Origin: Croceitalea dokdonensis DOKDO 023
GTDB taxonomy: Bacteria; Bacteroidota; Bacteroidia; Flavobacteriales; Flavobacteriaceae
Direction: 5' to 3'
Length of the DNA: 64,000 nucleotides
NCBI RefSeq assembly: GCF_001306415.1
Contig: NZ_LDJX01000002.1
Location: forward strand, 496,001-560,000
The notes under the pieces were generated by a model. The model worked only from the letters and a program-made list of their open reading frames with translations. It was not told the origin of the DNA and did no database searches. A program made the translations under genes and the position numbers. Below, one piece after another: positions 17,219-25,338 of this stretch; within the stretch, counting starts at the first letter, position 1, and each line of letters begins with the position of its first letter.

Positions 17219-17782
17219 ATGGAAAAGCAAAGATGCGGCTGGTGCGTTGGGGACCCTCTTTATGAAGCCTATCACGATAAAGAATGGGGGATTCCTGTGA
17301 AGGATGACGCTATTTTATTCGAGTTTTTGGTACTGGAAACTTTTCAGGCAGGTTTAAGCTGGATTACCATTTTAAAAAAGCGGGAAAATTTCAGGACTGC
17401 TTTTGACAACTTTCAATATGCACACATTGCCAACTATAAACAACCTAAAATAGATGCCTTACTAAAAGACAGCGGTATTGTTAGAAATCAACTTAAAATA
17501 CGGGCCACAATTGGCAACGCCAAGGCATTTTTAGAAATACAAAAAGAATATGGGTCCTTTTCTACCTATTTGTGGTCTTTTACCGAGAATAAATCAATCA
17601 AGAATAATGTGATAGATTATACCGAGGCCCCAACGACAACCGCCATTTCCGATAGCTTGAGCAAAGACCTTAAAAAAAAGGGCTTTAAATTTGTTGGCAG
17701 TACCGTAATGTACGCATTTATGCAGGCCATTGGCATGGTAAATGACCATGAGATAACATGTTTTAGATATGATGAAGTTTAA
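17219..17782 (+). CDS. tag: DNA-3-methyladenine glycosylase I
   Basis: Removes 3-methyladenine from alkylated DNA (base excision repair, cytoplasm). The 187-residue protein opens with CGWCVGDPLYEAYHDKEWGIP, including the Cys and His/Glu residues of the Tag zinc site and base pocket. It has LVLETFQAGLSWITILKKRENF at about residues 37-59, and a C-terminal His in AIGMVNDHEITCFRY. ATG 17219 follows the permease stop by 5 bases. The downstream gene starts 14 bases before the tag stop. Together with the permease it forms part of a plus-strand operon, though a functional link between them is not apparent. Confidence 0.93.
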   Translation: MEKQRCGWCVGDPLYEAYHDKEWGIPVKDDAILFEFLVLETFQAGLSWITILKKRENFRTAFDNFQYAHIANYKQPKIDALLKDSGIVRNQLKIRATIGNAKAFLEIQKEYGSFSTYLWSFTENKSIKNNVIDYTEAPTTTAISDSLSKDLKKKGFKFVGSTVMYAFMQAIGMVNDHEITCFRYDEV

Positions 17783-18347
17783 GTTTTTAGGCTGTATTTT
17801 TCTTTTGACCTTAGCGGCACAGGCACAGCTAAAACAAGAACAGGAGTTCCGTGTGGACCGGGAGCAGCTTCCCAATGAAGTTTTACCCTTGTTGGAACCC
17901 TACCTTATGGGAGCCAAACGTATTCGTTATTACCAAGAAATAGATGGCGACAAAGCTTCCTTTGAGGTGAAATTTAAAAAAGGTCGTCTTCTCTATAGCG
18001 TGGAATTTGCTGAAACTGGAAACCTGCAAGATGTAGAATTTATCATAAAGCCCAAGGATATCCCTGAAGATAGTTTTAATAGGATACTGGCGTACCTATC
18101 AACTACCTATGAGTACCATCGCATTAAAAAAATACAACAGCAATACCTTAATCGAGACAACCCAAAAGAAACCCTATACGAAGCGTTCCAAAATCTTTTA
18201 ATGCCACATTTAAACTATGAATGCATCGTTGCCACCAAAGAAAACGGCAACTATACCACTTATGAAATCACCTTTGATGCATCTGGCACATTCATGGCGG
18301 CCAGAAAGGTAGTCAACCCAAACTATGACCATGTACTCTACAATTAA
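17769..18347 (+). CDS. Exported protein of unknown function, PepSY-like
   Basis: A 192-residue protein with a signal peptide (about residues 1-20, ending LAAQAQ). The mature protein has two alpha/beta repeats with features like SFEVKFKKGRLLYSVEFAETGNL and YTTYEITFDASGTF, reminiscent of PepSY-like or BLIP-like modules in Bacteroidota. I cannot place it in a named family. The start ATG 17769 lies within the last codons of tag (14-base overlap), and the stop overlaps the start of the next gene by 23 bases, which implies a coupled exported pair. Confidence 0.65.
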   Translation: MMKFKFLGCIFLLTLAAQAQLKQEQEFRVDREQLPNEVLPLLEPYLMGAKRIRYYQEIDGDKASFEVKFKKGRLLYSVEFAETGNLQDVEFIIKPKDIPEDSFNRILAYLSTTYEYHRIKKIQQQYLNRDNPKETLYEAFQNLLMPHLNYECIVATKENGNYTTYEITFDASGTFMAARKVVNPNYDHVLYN

Positions 18348-19017
18348 AAGGTGCAAATGGCTTACACTTTTGCTGTTAGCGTATACCTCTGTTTGGGGCC
18401 AAGAGAACCTAACGGTCTATTGGCAACCCTCGCTTGCGCTAAACTACAAGGTGAAGAAGAATTACTCCCATAATTTTGCGCTCATCAACAGGAACTTCAC
18501 CTTTAAGGAAGCGTCCGTTACCTTGGATACCAGGCATGTAGATATCGTCCATTTTTCCAACCTAAAAATCCGGGAGAACCAGAGTATCGCCTTTGGAATC
18601 TTGTACCGGTTTAGGGATGCCTTTGATGATGCCGGAAATGAATTACGGCTTACCCAACAATTTAACCTGGTACAACGCCCATTGGTGGTGCGGTATGGCC
18701 ACCGGTTTAGGACAGAACAGCGCATTACCAACACCAATACCATCCATAGGTTTAGATACCGCTTTACCCTAGATTTTCCGTTAAGGGGTGAAGCGCTTGA
18801 TCTTGGGGAACCATACCTTGTAGGCAATATAGAAAACCTGCTAAGCGTTGGCAGGCAGGCCAAACCGGAATATGATACCCGTTTTACCCTGAACCTAGGC
18901 TGGAAAATCACGGATAGGGCAAAGTTTCAAATTGGTGCGGAATATCGTTTGGAAGACTACGCACAAAACTTACAACACGTCTGTTTTCTATTGACTACGC
19001 TAAACTATTCCCTTTGA
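18325..19017 (+). CDS. DUF2490-like outer-membrane beta-barrel protein
   Basis: A 230-residue protein with an N-terminal signal sequence (about residues 8-25, ending SVWGQ). A run of amphipathic beta strands follows, with alternating aromatic/charged residues and RFRYRFTLDFPLRGE near the middle, and the chain ends in a terminal aromatic/hydrophobic strand. This matches DUF2490 proteins, which are small outer-membrane barrels of unknown function. ATG 18325 and 18331 are both possible. It overlaps the previous gene by 23 bases and is followed by a 228-base gap before the symporter. Confidence 0.7.
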   Translation: MTMYSTIKRCKWLTLLLLAYTSVWGQENLTVYWQPSLALNYKVKKNYSHNFALINRNFTFKEASVTLDTRHVDIVHFSNLKIRENQSIAFGILYRFRDAFDDAGNELRLTQQFNLVQRPLVVRYGHRFRTEQRITNTNTIHRFRYRFTLDFPLRGEALDLGEPYLVGNIENLLSVGRQAKPEYDTRFTLNLGWKITDRAKFQIGAEYRLEDYAQNLQHVCFLLTTLNYSL

Positions 19018-19245
19018 CCATTTGCACAACTTCCAAGAATACAAATGGTTTGGGCATGTGTTCAACAGCATCTAAAGTGATAATCCAACCCTCCAAAAAC
19101 TCCAACTATTTTCTTTACTTTAGCAAAAACCTACTAATTTACCACATGGTAAGGCATAGGGATAGTCTTAGGAAACAACATTGAAATTAAAAGGCAAGCC
19201 CGGGGCGGCATCCCCATTGTTGGTGGCCATAAAATAAAACACATC

Positions 19246-20904
19246 TTGGGAGCATTAACCATTATTTCATTTATAGGATTTACATTATTTGTTGCTGTCG
19301 TATCTTGGTTTGCCACCCGAAAAACCGATGAAAAATCTGCAGACGGGTATTACCTTGGCGGACGTAGCCTAGGTGCAGTTACCATTGCCGGTTCCTTGTT
19401 GCTGACCAACCTTTCTGCGGAACAGATTGTAGGCCTCAACGGTCAAGCATTCTCGGAGGGACTCATGGTGATGGCCTGGGAAACCTTGGCAGCAATTGCC
19501 ATGGTGTTTACGGCCATCTATTTGTTGCCCAAGTACATGACCAAAGGCATTACCACCATTCCAGAATTTGTTGAAAAACGATTTGATTCCCAAACCAAGG
19601 CACTGCTTTCCGTTTTGTTCCTTTTTGCATACGCATTAGTGCTTTTGCCTACCATATTATACTCCGGGTCTTTGGCCTTTAGTACCATGTTTGATTTGCC
19701 AGAATTGCTCCAAATGGACTCTTGGACGGTAATTTGGATGTGTGTGCTGGCTATTGGGAGTATTGGTATGTTTTATGCCATCTTTGGCGGGTTAAAAGCG
19801 GTGGCCGTATCCGATTTGATCAATGCAATTGGCCTATTGATCGGTGGCCTTCTTATCCCAATTTTTGGCTTAAGCCTCATTGGGGACGGAAGTATAGGTG
19901 ATGGTCTGAGTATCCTTTGGAATGAAAATCCCGAAAAATTTAAACTAAAGGGAGAAGTGGATTCTTCAATCCCGTTTGGTACTATTTTCACAGGGATGAT
20001 GTTGGCCCAAATCTACTACTGGGGTACCAACCAATCCATTTTGCAACGTGTTTTTGGAGCTAAAAGTTTAAAAGAAGGCCAAAAGGGAATGCTCTTGGCC
20101 GCATTTGTAAAGTTTGTGATTCCTATTGTTGTGGTGCTACCCGGTATCATTGCCTGGCATGTGTTCCAAGGAGACTTGGAAAATCCCGATCAGGCCTACC
20201 CGGCCTTGGTGGCCAAGGTGCTCCCTGGTGTTTTTACAGGATTTTTTGCCGCTGTGCTCTTTGGTGCAGTGCTGAGTTCTTTTAATAGTCTTTTAAATAG
20301 TAGCGCCACCTTATTTGGTTTTGATTTGTATCAAATGCTCTTTAAAAAAGACGCAACGGAAAAACAAACGGTAAAAGCAGGAAAGACTTTTGGCTTTTTT
20401 CTGGGTATTGTTTCCATGGTCATTGCTCCCTTTATTATCTATGCTCCAGACGGGCTTTTTAGTTACATCCAACAGTCTTTGGGAAGTTTGAGCGTACCCA
20501 TATTAGCCGTGGTCATTACAGGCGTCCTCACCAAAAAAGTCCCGGCCATAGGTGCCAAAGTGGTTATGGTTGTTGGGGTGCTCCTTTATCTATTGAGCCT
20601 ACTGGTCCTTGAACCCCACTTTAGGGAAACCGCCGTGGAAACAGCCATGGCAAGTGGCATTACGGATGGTAAGGATCTAAGCATCATCAAAGCAAACGCA
20701 TACCCGCACTACTTGCACGTCATGGGAATTTTATTTGTCTTTAACGTTGCGGTCATGTTGGTGTTTGGTGCCTTGAACCCTAAATCTACCACAGCGGTTG
20801 AAGAAAGCACCAATGCCATTGACATCACCCCTTGGAAATACGCTTTTGTCATTGGGGCCATTATTTCCGTTCTAGTGGTTAGCACTTATTTTATTTTTAC
20901 TTAA
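19246..20904 (+). CDS. Sodium:solute symporter (SSS family)
   Basis: A 552-residue membrane transporter with 13-14 hydrophobic segments and typical SSS features: TDEKSADGYYLGGRSLG near residues 27-44 and LTNLSAEQIVGLNGQAF near residue 54. The QIYYWGTNQSILQRVFGAKSLKEGQKG block is near residue 260. It resembles the vSGLT/YidK branch. Substrate (sugar or similar solute) cannot be told from sequence. No ATG precedes the first helix, so TTG 19246 is taken as start. A TACTTTAG box around 19116 may be part of the promoter. It stands alone, upstream of the cassette-like island. Confidence 0.88.
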   Translation: MGALTIISFIGFTLFVAVVSWFATRKTDEKSADGYYLGGRSLGAVTIAGSLLLTNLSAEQIVGLNGQAFSEGLMVMAWETLAAIAMVFTAIYLLPKYMTKGITTIPEFVEKRFDSQTKALLSVLFLFAYALVLLPTILYSGSLAFSTMFDLPELLQMDSWTVIWMCVLAIGSIGMFYAIFGGLKAVAVSDLINAIGLLIGGLLIPIFGLSLIGDGSIGDGLSILWNENPEKFKLKGEVDSSIPFGTIFTGMMLAQIYYWGTNQSILQRVFGAKSLKEGQKGMLLAAFVKFVIPIVVVLPGIIAWHVFQGDLENPDQAYPALVAKVLPGVFTGFFAAVLFGAVLSSFNSLLNSSATLFGFDLYQMLFKKDATEKQTVKAGKTFGFFLGIVSMVIAPFIIYAPDGLFSYIQQSLGSLSVPILAVVITGVLTKKVPAIGAKVVMVVGVLLYLLSLLVLEPHFRETAVETAMASGITDGKDLSIIKANAYPHYLHVMGILFVFNVAVMLVFGALNPKSTTAVEESTNAIDITPWKYAFVIGAIISVLVVSTYFIFT

Positions 20905-20938
20905 GGCCTTAGGAGCCTATTAGGGGTTGGGTATCACC

Positions 20939-21048
20939 GCCAATTACTGCTTGGTATGCGATAACTTTTTGTTTGGTACAGGCTTTGGCAATGCCGAGTG
21001 GATTAGGGTGTACTTGAACCCACTGCAATTGTGGTTAGCATTGTTGGC
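20939..21048. repeat. Possible third, divergent copy of the cassette-boundary repeat
   Basis: The segment begins GCCAAT and ends GCATTGTTGGC, so its ends are inverted (GCCAA / TTGGC). The same pattern is seen at the ends of the two better repeats at 21505 and 22340. The internal sequence is shorter (110 versus about 195 bases) and not clearly alignable. It lies downstream of the 21067 gene, where the pattern predicts one more boundary. Confidence 0.4.
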
Positions 21049-21066
21049 TGCTGGCTTTTCCCAAGT

Positions 21067-21483
21067 TCACTTTAGTTTCTTAAAAATAATTGGCATAGTC
21101 TCCCCGTCAATCGTATTCATATCAATTAATTTTAACGAATTAACCATTTTTAAAGTTGCTGTTTTGTAATATTTAAAATGTGGTGTTTCCAAGTGCGATT
21201 CATACGCTTTTTTATCCTCATAAATTTCCAGTATTCTAATTTCCGTCGGATTTTCCTTTTGATACATAGGATAAATAGAAATTACTCCAGGTTCCAGTTC
21301 CACCGAAGCCTTAGATTCTTCTTTAAGAATTGATAGGTATTCATCTAGATATTCAGGATTAATCCCAATTTCCGAAATTCTAATCATCATTTCATCCGAA
21401 TTAAAATTCTCGCTCCATTGTTCATTCTGTTCACATGAAGAACAGACAATTAATACTAGCAATATCAGGATATATTTTTTCAT
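21067..21483 (-). CDS. Predicted lipoprotein with an ABM-like domain
   Basis: A 138-residue protein with a lipoprotein-type signal (MKKYILILLVLIVCSSCEQ; lipidated Cys at about residue 17). The body resembles the antibiotic biosynthesis monooxygenase (ABM) fold: YLSILKEESKASVELEPGV, then the EIYEDKKAYESHLETPHFKYY pattern. Members are often quinol monooxygenases or of unknown function. The lipid anchor and atypical N-terminus make the catalytic role uncertain. The gene starts 22 bases beyond repeat 21505-21699 and belongs to the accessory island. AT-rich relative to neighbours. Confidence 0.65.
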   Translation of the reverse strand: MKKYILILLVLIVCSSCEQNEQWSENFNSDEMMIRISEIGINPEYLDEYLSILKEESKASVELEPGVISIYPMYQKENPTEIRILEIYEDKKAYESHLETPHFKYYKTATLKMVNSLKLIDMNTIDGETMPIIFKKLK

Positions 21484-21504
21484 CTATTAGTTATTTAGTT
21501 TTCT

Positions 21505-21699
21505 GCCAACGTTTCGGCTAATCGTAGTGCGGGTGGCAAGGAAACGTAACGTTTTAGCCGTAGCACGAAGCTAAAGCTTTTTGTTTAGTTTTTATTTTTC
21601 TTGTCGCAAGCTAAACCGGAAAGATTTAGCGACATTATAAATATACACAGACCCTTCGGCTTTGCCCTAAAGTCTGCATTACGTTAAGGTTTTGTTAGC
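21505..21699. repeat. Cassette-boundary repeat, copy A (about 195 bp)
   Basis: Starts GCCAACGTTTCGG and ends TTTTGTTAGC. It shares with the 22340-22532 copy a block of more than 50 near-identical bases around ATAAATATACACAGACCC, another around AAGCTAAAGCTT, and the hairpin CTAAA-N9-TTTAG. It begins 9 bases after the stop of the 21708 gene and ends 22 bases before the start of the 21067 gene. Same orientation as copy B. Confidence 0.85.
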
Positions 21700-21707
21700 A
21701 AAAGTAC

Positions 21708-22322
21708 TTACATTCCGACAGATGTATTAGCCTTACCCCAATGCCATTTTTTTGAATTTTTTGATTTATCAAGAACATAGGTTTTACTTTGTTCATAGAT
21801 AAAATCAAACATCTCATAATCACCTTTTAATTCCGTTGTAATAAAAATATTTTTTAGTGTAGGATTGGAATTAATCAATTCAAAATCCGATTCATTTATT
21901 GGTAGATAGTTAAAATACTTTGAATTCGCAGGAAACGCATTTGAGTTATTACAATTCAATTCATTTTCACTTGGAATTACTTTTTTAGGGAAGATTGCAC
22001 TCCAATTTGGATTGGCAATTTTGTTTCCAATGGTTATTTCAATAAACTTGATTAATCCAATGGTTTGATTCTTTTCAGATAAGCAGCTAACAAATTCAGA
22101 AATACCTACCTCTGGTGAATAGGAGAAAAAGTCAGGCGCTATGCTTATTGAATATTCTTTTGTTCGTAAGGAACCGCGTCCATTTGTTTGTTGATTTATT
22201 TTTAGAACCTTCCTTTCACACAAGTAGATTAGAGTTTGAATAAAATAAATTTCTAATGAAAAACCTTTAATATTCAAGAAATAGTTTAGTTCAGTTGGGT
22301 GAACATAAATGTAATTTTCCAT
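21708..22322 (-). CDS. Unknown protein in the cassette-like island
   Basis: A 204-residue soluble protein with no recognised family. It is rich in Asn, Ile, Lys and Ser, with a conserved-looking aromatic N-terminal half (NYIYVHPTELNYFLNIKGF). No signal, membrane segment or motif was found. The start ATG at 22322 is 18 bases beyond repeat copy B and the stop is 9 bases before copy A, so the gene fills the interval between two repeats, as a cassette would. Codon use is visibly more AT-rich than in flanking core genes, which suggests acquisition. Confidence 0.6.
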   Translation of the reverse strand: MENYIYVHPTELNYFLNIKGFSLEIYFIQTLIYLCERKVLKINQQTNGRGSLRTKEYSISIAPDFFSYSPEVGISEFVSCLSEKNQTIGLIKFIEITIGNKIANPNWSAIFPKKVIPSENELNCNNSNAFPANSKYFNYLPINESDFELINSNPTLKNIFITTELKGDYEMFDFIYEQSKTYVLDKSKNSKKWHWGKANTSVGM

Positions 22323-22339
22323 TCAGGTTTTATATTTTT

Positions 22340-22532
22340 GCTAACGTCTGAGCTAAGCGTATTGCGCAAGTAAGGAAACTTTTCGTTTCCGTCTCCGAAC
22401 AAAGCTAAAGCTTATTGTTTAGTTTTATTTTTTCTTGTCCAAAACTAAATCCATAAGATTTAGCGACATCATAAATATACACAGACCCTTCGGCTTTGCC
22501 CTAAAGTCCGCATTACGTTTAGGCATTGAGGC
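22340..22532. repeat. Cassette-boundary repeat, copy B (about 193 bp)
   Basis: Starts GCTAACGTCTGAGC and ends GGCATTGAGGC. Direct repeat of copy A at 21505-21699: the block GCGACATCATAAATATACAC with the following ACAGACCCTTCGGCTTTGCC is the strongest match. The central stem CTAAATCCATAAGATTTAG differs from copy A mainly in the loop. It follows the higA stop by 14 bases and precedes the 22322 start by 18. Confidence 0.85.
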
Positions 22533-22546
22533 ACAGGCTTTATCCG

Positions 22547-22903
22547 CTAGTAGTCTTGAACTAAAACCTCCGTTGGAATATGTAAAGTCGTATTGAGTTT
22601 TCTGATCATGTCCAAAGTCAGTTTTCTTTTTTTGCTTAAAATTTCGCTAACCCTGCTCTTAAATCCCACAACCTCTGCCAAGTCCTTTTGTTTCATTCCC
22701 ATTTGCTCCATGCGAAATTTGATAGCCTCGATTGGGTCTGGCATTCCAATAGGGAAGTTCTCATTTTCATAACGGTCAATTAAAATAGAGAGGATTTCAA
22801 GTTCGTCACCCTTTTCGCTCCCTTTTTTGGCGTCAAAAATCAGTTCAAGCCGCTTAAGTGCATTTTGATAGTCTTTTTCGTTTCTGATAGGTGCTATTTT
22901 CAT
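22547..22903 (-). CDS. higA: HigA-type XRE-family antitoxin
   Basis: Antitoxin of a HigBA-type toxin-antitoxin pair. The 118-residue protein has a helical N-terminal part and a C-terminal helix-turn-helix (about residues 63-115: MGMKQKDLAEVVGFKSRVSEILSKK, with the recognition helix between). It pairs with the toxin gene 1 base upstream, and the toxin-first order fits HigBA systems. It probably binds DNA to repress the operon and neutralises the toxin. It lies at the right end of the cassette-like island. Family identification rests on motif and arrangement; no search was run. Confidence 0.85.
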   Translation of the reverse strand: MKIAPIRNEKDYQNALKRLELIFDAKKGSEKGDELEILSILIDRYENENFPIGMPDPIEAIKFRMEQMGMKQKDLAEVVGFKSRVSEILSKKRKLTLDMIRKLNTTLHIPTEVLVQDY

Positions 22904-22904
22904 C

Positions 22905-23222
22905 TTAATTTTCGTTTGCGTTTATTTTATCATATTCCGCGTGGGTTCCAACAAAGCGAATCCAACAGATTTGATAATCGAAATTGATTTTTACTATTAA
23001 ACGGTATCTATTTCCCTTTATGTTAAAAACAACCCGATTGTCTTTCAATATGCTTGCGCTTGGATACTCTAATTTAAGCTCATTTAAATTTTTAAACCCT
23101 GATTTCTCGGTTTCCCTATACCAAGCAGTCAATTGTTGTTCACAGTCGTTATGGTTTGTCCAAAAGTCTCTTAATGTCCCTGTCGCAATTACTCTCAATT
23201 CAAATTGATTTAAAACAAACAT
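22905..23222 (-). CDS. higB: HigB-type mRNA interferase toxin
   Basis: A RelE/HigB-fold ribosome-dependent mRNA interferase toxin of about 105 residues. Motifs include ATGTLRDFWTNHNDCEQQL near the N-terminus and the strand pattern NRVVFNIKGNRYRLIVKIN, then WIRFVGTHAEYDKI, with the conserved C-terminal His-x-x-Tyr. The ATG at 23222 (MFVLNQFEL) is preferred over an upstream ATG at 23240, which would lie inside the aat terminator hairpin. The toxin gene precedes higA by 1 base. Likely autoregulated by HigA or the HigBA complex. Confidence 0.85.
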   Translation of the reverse strand: MFVLNQFELRVIATGTLRDFWTNHNDCEQQLTAWYRETEKSGFKNLNELKLEYPSASILKDNRVVFNIKGNRYRLIVKINFDYQICWIRFVGTHAEYDKINANEN

Positions 23223-23223
23223 A

Positions 23224-23252
23224 CAAAAAAAAGTTACCAAAACGGTAACTTT
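23224..23252 (-). terminator. Terminator after aat, abutting the HigB start
   Basis: Perfect 9-bp arms AAAGTTACC (23230-23238) and GGTAACTTT (23244-23252) with a 5-base loop. On the minus strand, the direction of aat, the run of A at 23224-23232 supplies the U-tract. The hairpin separates core aat from the island. Confidence 0.8.
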
Positions 23253-23262
23253 TATTATTTTT

Positions 23263-23928
23263 TCAGCTTGTGCTTAACAATTGAATAAATGTAGTTCTCG
23301 GAACCTCCTCTGCACCTAAGCTTTCCAAATGTTTGGTATGTACCTGGCAATCTATGGCTTTATAGCCGGATGCACCCAACTCCCGTACCATTTTAATAAA
23401 CGCAAATTTGGAGGCATTGGATACTAAGGTAAACATACTTTCACCACAAAAGACATGACCCAAATCTATGCCGTAGAGGCCACCGACCAAGTCTGTCCCA
23501 GCCCAAACTTCATAAGATTTTGCAAAACCTTTTTGATGGAGCTGCAGGTAAGCCTCTTTTATCTTTGGTGTGATCCAAGTTCCTACTTGGTCTTTTCTTT
23601 TTTGCTTGGCACAATGATCTATCACACGTTCAAAACAAGTGTTCTTGGTTAGCCTAAATTGTTCCCTTTCCAAAACTTTTTGCATGCTTTTGGATACTTT
23701 CAATTTCTCGGGAAAAAGCACCATGCGCGGGTCTGGGCTCCACCACATGACCAAATCGTCTTCATTGAACCACGGAAATATGCCGTTTTGATACGCTAGC
23801 AACAGCCTTTCTGGTGAGAGATCACCACCAATAGCCAATAGACCTTCTTCATTGGATTCTTCAACGGAAGGAAATTCTAGCCTATCGCCTAAAAAGAACA
23901 AGGGCTTGTTTTTACCTTTGTTTTTCAC
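23263..23928 (-). CDS. aat: Leucyl/phenylalanyl-tRNA-protein transferase
   Basis: Transfers Leu or Phe from its tRNA to proteins with N-terminal Arg or Lys, marking them for ClpAP degradation (N-degron pathway). The 221-residue protein has LLAIGGDLSPERLLLAYQNGIFPWF near residues 25-50, WWSPDPRMVLFP at about 62-73, and the GGLYGIDLG and CGESMF blocks with FAFIKMV. The full length is normal. ATG 23928 is followed by a basic patch. It ends 11 bases from a strong hairpin terminator and lies downstream of the AtoE-like gene with a 36-base gap, in the same direction. Confidence 0.95.
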   Translation of the reverse strand: MKNKGKNKPLFFLGDRLEFPSVEESNEEGLLAIGGDLSPERLLLAYQNGIFPWFNEDDLVMWWSPDPRMVLFPEKLKVSKSMQKVLEREQFRLTKNTCFERVIDHCAKQKRKDQVGTWITPKIKEAYLQLHQKGFAKSYEVWAGTDLVGGLYGIDLGHVFCGESMFTLVSNASKFAFIKMVRELGASGYKAIDCQVHTKHLESLGAEEVPRTTFIQLLSTS

Positions 23929-23964
23929 GTAAGCAATTTTTTCTTAAAATTAGGGATTATTTGG

Positions 23965-25335
23965 TTACAAAACCAGTAGCCCAAAGAGATAGATAAGCGC
24001 CCCAACTACCATAAAAATCAAGGTATAGGGTAAAATTTCCTGAGCTTTGAGCTTGGTAATCCCCAACAGGGGCAGGGCCCAAAATGGCTGTAGCATATTG
24101 GTTATCTGGTCTCCATAGGCCAATGCAAGGACAACCTTAGCGTAAGGAACCCCCAAGGCTGCCGCAGATTGTAATACCAATGGCCCTTGAACCGCCCACT
24201 GACCACCGCCACTTGGTACAAAAATATTGACCAAGCCCGCACTAAAAAACGTAAATATGGGCAAGGTGGTAGGCGTGCTTACGGATACAAAATAGTCCGA
24301 TATCTGACCTATCATCCCACTGCTGGACATCATACCCATAATACCAAAATAAAGCGGAAACTGAATAAGAATCCCAGAAACATCCCCAATAGCGGCTTCC
24401 ACGGCGTTTAAAAAACTTTGGAAACTACCATGCAATAAAATGGCCATGCCCAACATAAAAAGATTCAAGGTATTTGGTGTAATGTGAAACTTTTGTACCG
24501 CGGGAAGGTACTGCACGGCAAAAGCCAAAAAAATGATGGTAGCAAAAAGGATACTGAGTCCTTGTGAATAGTTTAAACGATCCGCGCCTTTAGGCCGGAC
24601 AGATGTATTGGGTTGAAAACGATAGGGAGCTAAGGTGAATTTGGTAGGCTTGGTTCTTTTGCCCAAAACAAACGCCACCACTCCTACCGTCACAAGGACC
24701 ATGGCAAAGAGTACAAGATTGGAGGGACTAAAAATGGTTTCCGATGTTGATAGTACATCTGGCACCATAAATTGTTGCGCGGCACCGGCCGACATTAAGC
24801 TCTTAATATGGCCCGCCTCGGCTACCTTTAGGGGGGCAGAACCACTAATGCCCCCATGCCAGACCATAAGGCCTACATAACCACAAGCCCCGATCAATGG
24901 GTAATTTAAAGGCTGTTGATTGCTTTGGGCATGTTCCGCAATCTTACGGGCCAATAAAGCGCCAAAAATAAGGCCCAGTCCCCAATTGCAGAAAGAAACC
25001 AACATGGTGGACACCGCAACCAGTACTGCTGCAGTGGCCGTATTACTGGCAAACCGGGTCACTTTAACCATTAGCCGTTCCATGGGTCTGCTGAGTACCA
25101 GTACATGTCCCAAAACCAAGATGAGCATCATTTGGTAGGCAAAAACCAACAGGCCGGTGTTCCAGATACCCTGCTCCCAGTAAGAAAGGATGGTAAAGAA
25201 ATAAGGGCTTTGGGAAGGATTGTCCGTAAAAAAGAAAACCATTGCCATGGTGAACAAAGTCAAAACCACGGCAATGGTGAACGGTGAAGGCAAAAACCTT
25301 TTAAAAAATAGGCTTATCGCTTTAGTGATATGCAT
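23965..25335 (-). CDS. AtoE-family short-chain fatty acid transporter
   Basis: A 456-residue protein with 10-12 hydrophobic segments, matching the AtoE (DUF/SCFA transporter) family: FKRFLPSPFTIAVVLTLFTM near the N-terminus and VSFCNWGLGLIFGALLARKI near 112. IFVPSGGGQWAVQGPLVLQSA is near residue 365, and GDQITNMLQPFWALPLLG is near 400. It is thought to import short-chain fatty acids such as butyrate or acetoacetate. It begins 3 bases after the stop of the DUF3127 gene, so the two are co-transcribed, though any functional link is unclear. Confidence 0.9.
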   Translation of the reverse strand: MHITKAISLFFKRFLPSPFTIAVVLTLFTMAMVFFFTDNPSQSPYFFTILSYWEQGIWNTGLLVFAYQMMLILVLGHVLVLSRPMERLMVKVTRFASNTATAAVLVAVSTMLVSFCNWGLGLIFGALLARKIAEHAQSNQQPLNYPLIGACGYVGLMVWHGGISGSAPLKVAEAGHIKSLMSAGAAQQFMVPDVLSTSETIFSPSNLVLFAMVLVTVGVVAFVLGKRTKPTKFTLAPYRFQPNTSVRPKGADRLNYSQGLSILFATIIFLAFAVQYLPAVQKFHITPNTLNLFMLGMAILLHGSFQSFLNAVEAAIGDVSGILIQFPLYFGIMGMMSSSGMIGQISDYFVSVSTPTTLPIFTFFSAGLVNIFVPSGGGQWAVQGPLVLQSAAALGVPYAKVVLALAYGDQITNMLQPFWALPLLGITKLKAQEILPYTLIFMVVGALIYLFGLLVL

Positions 25336-25338
25336 TCC

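Noticed and set aside
20927-21169. 80-codon frame after the symporter
   Set aside because: It crosses the end of the ABM-like lipoprotein gene on the other strand and the possible third repeat; no domain or signal.
21505-22532. Repeats as an insertion sequence pair bounding the 21708 gene
   Set aside because: They are direct, not terminal-inverted, carry no transposase, and a possible third copy fits a cassette series better than a composite transposon.
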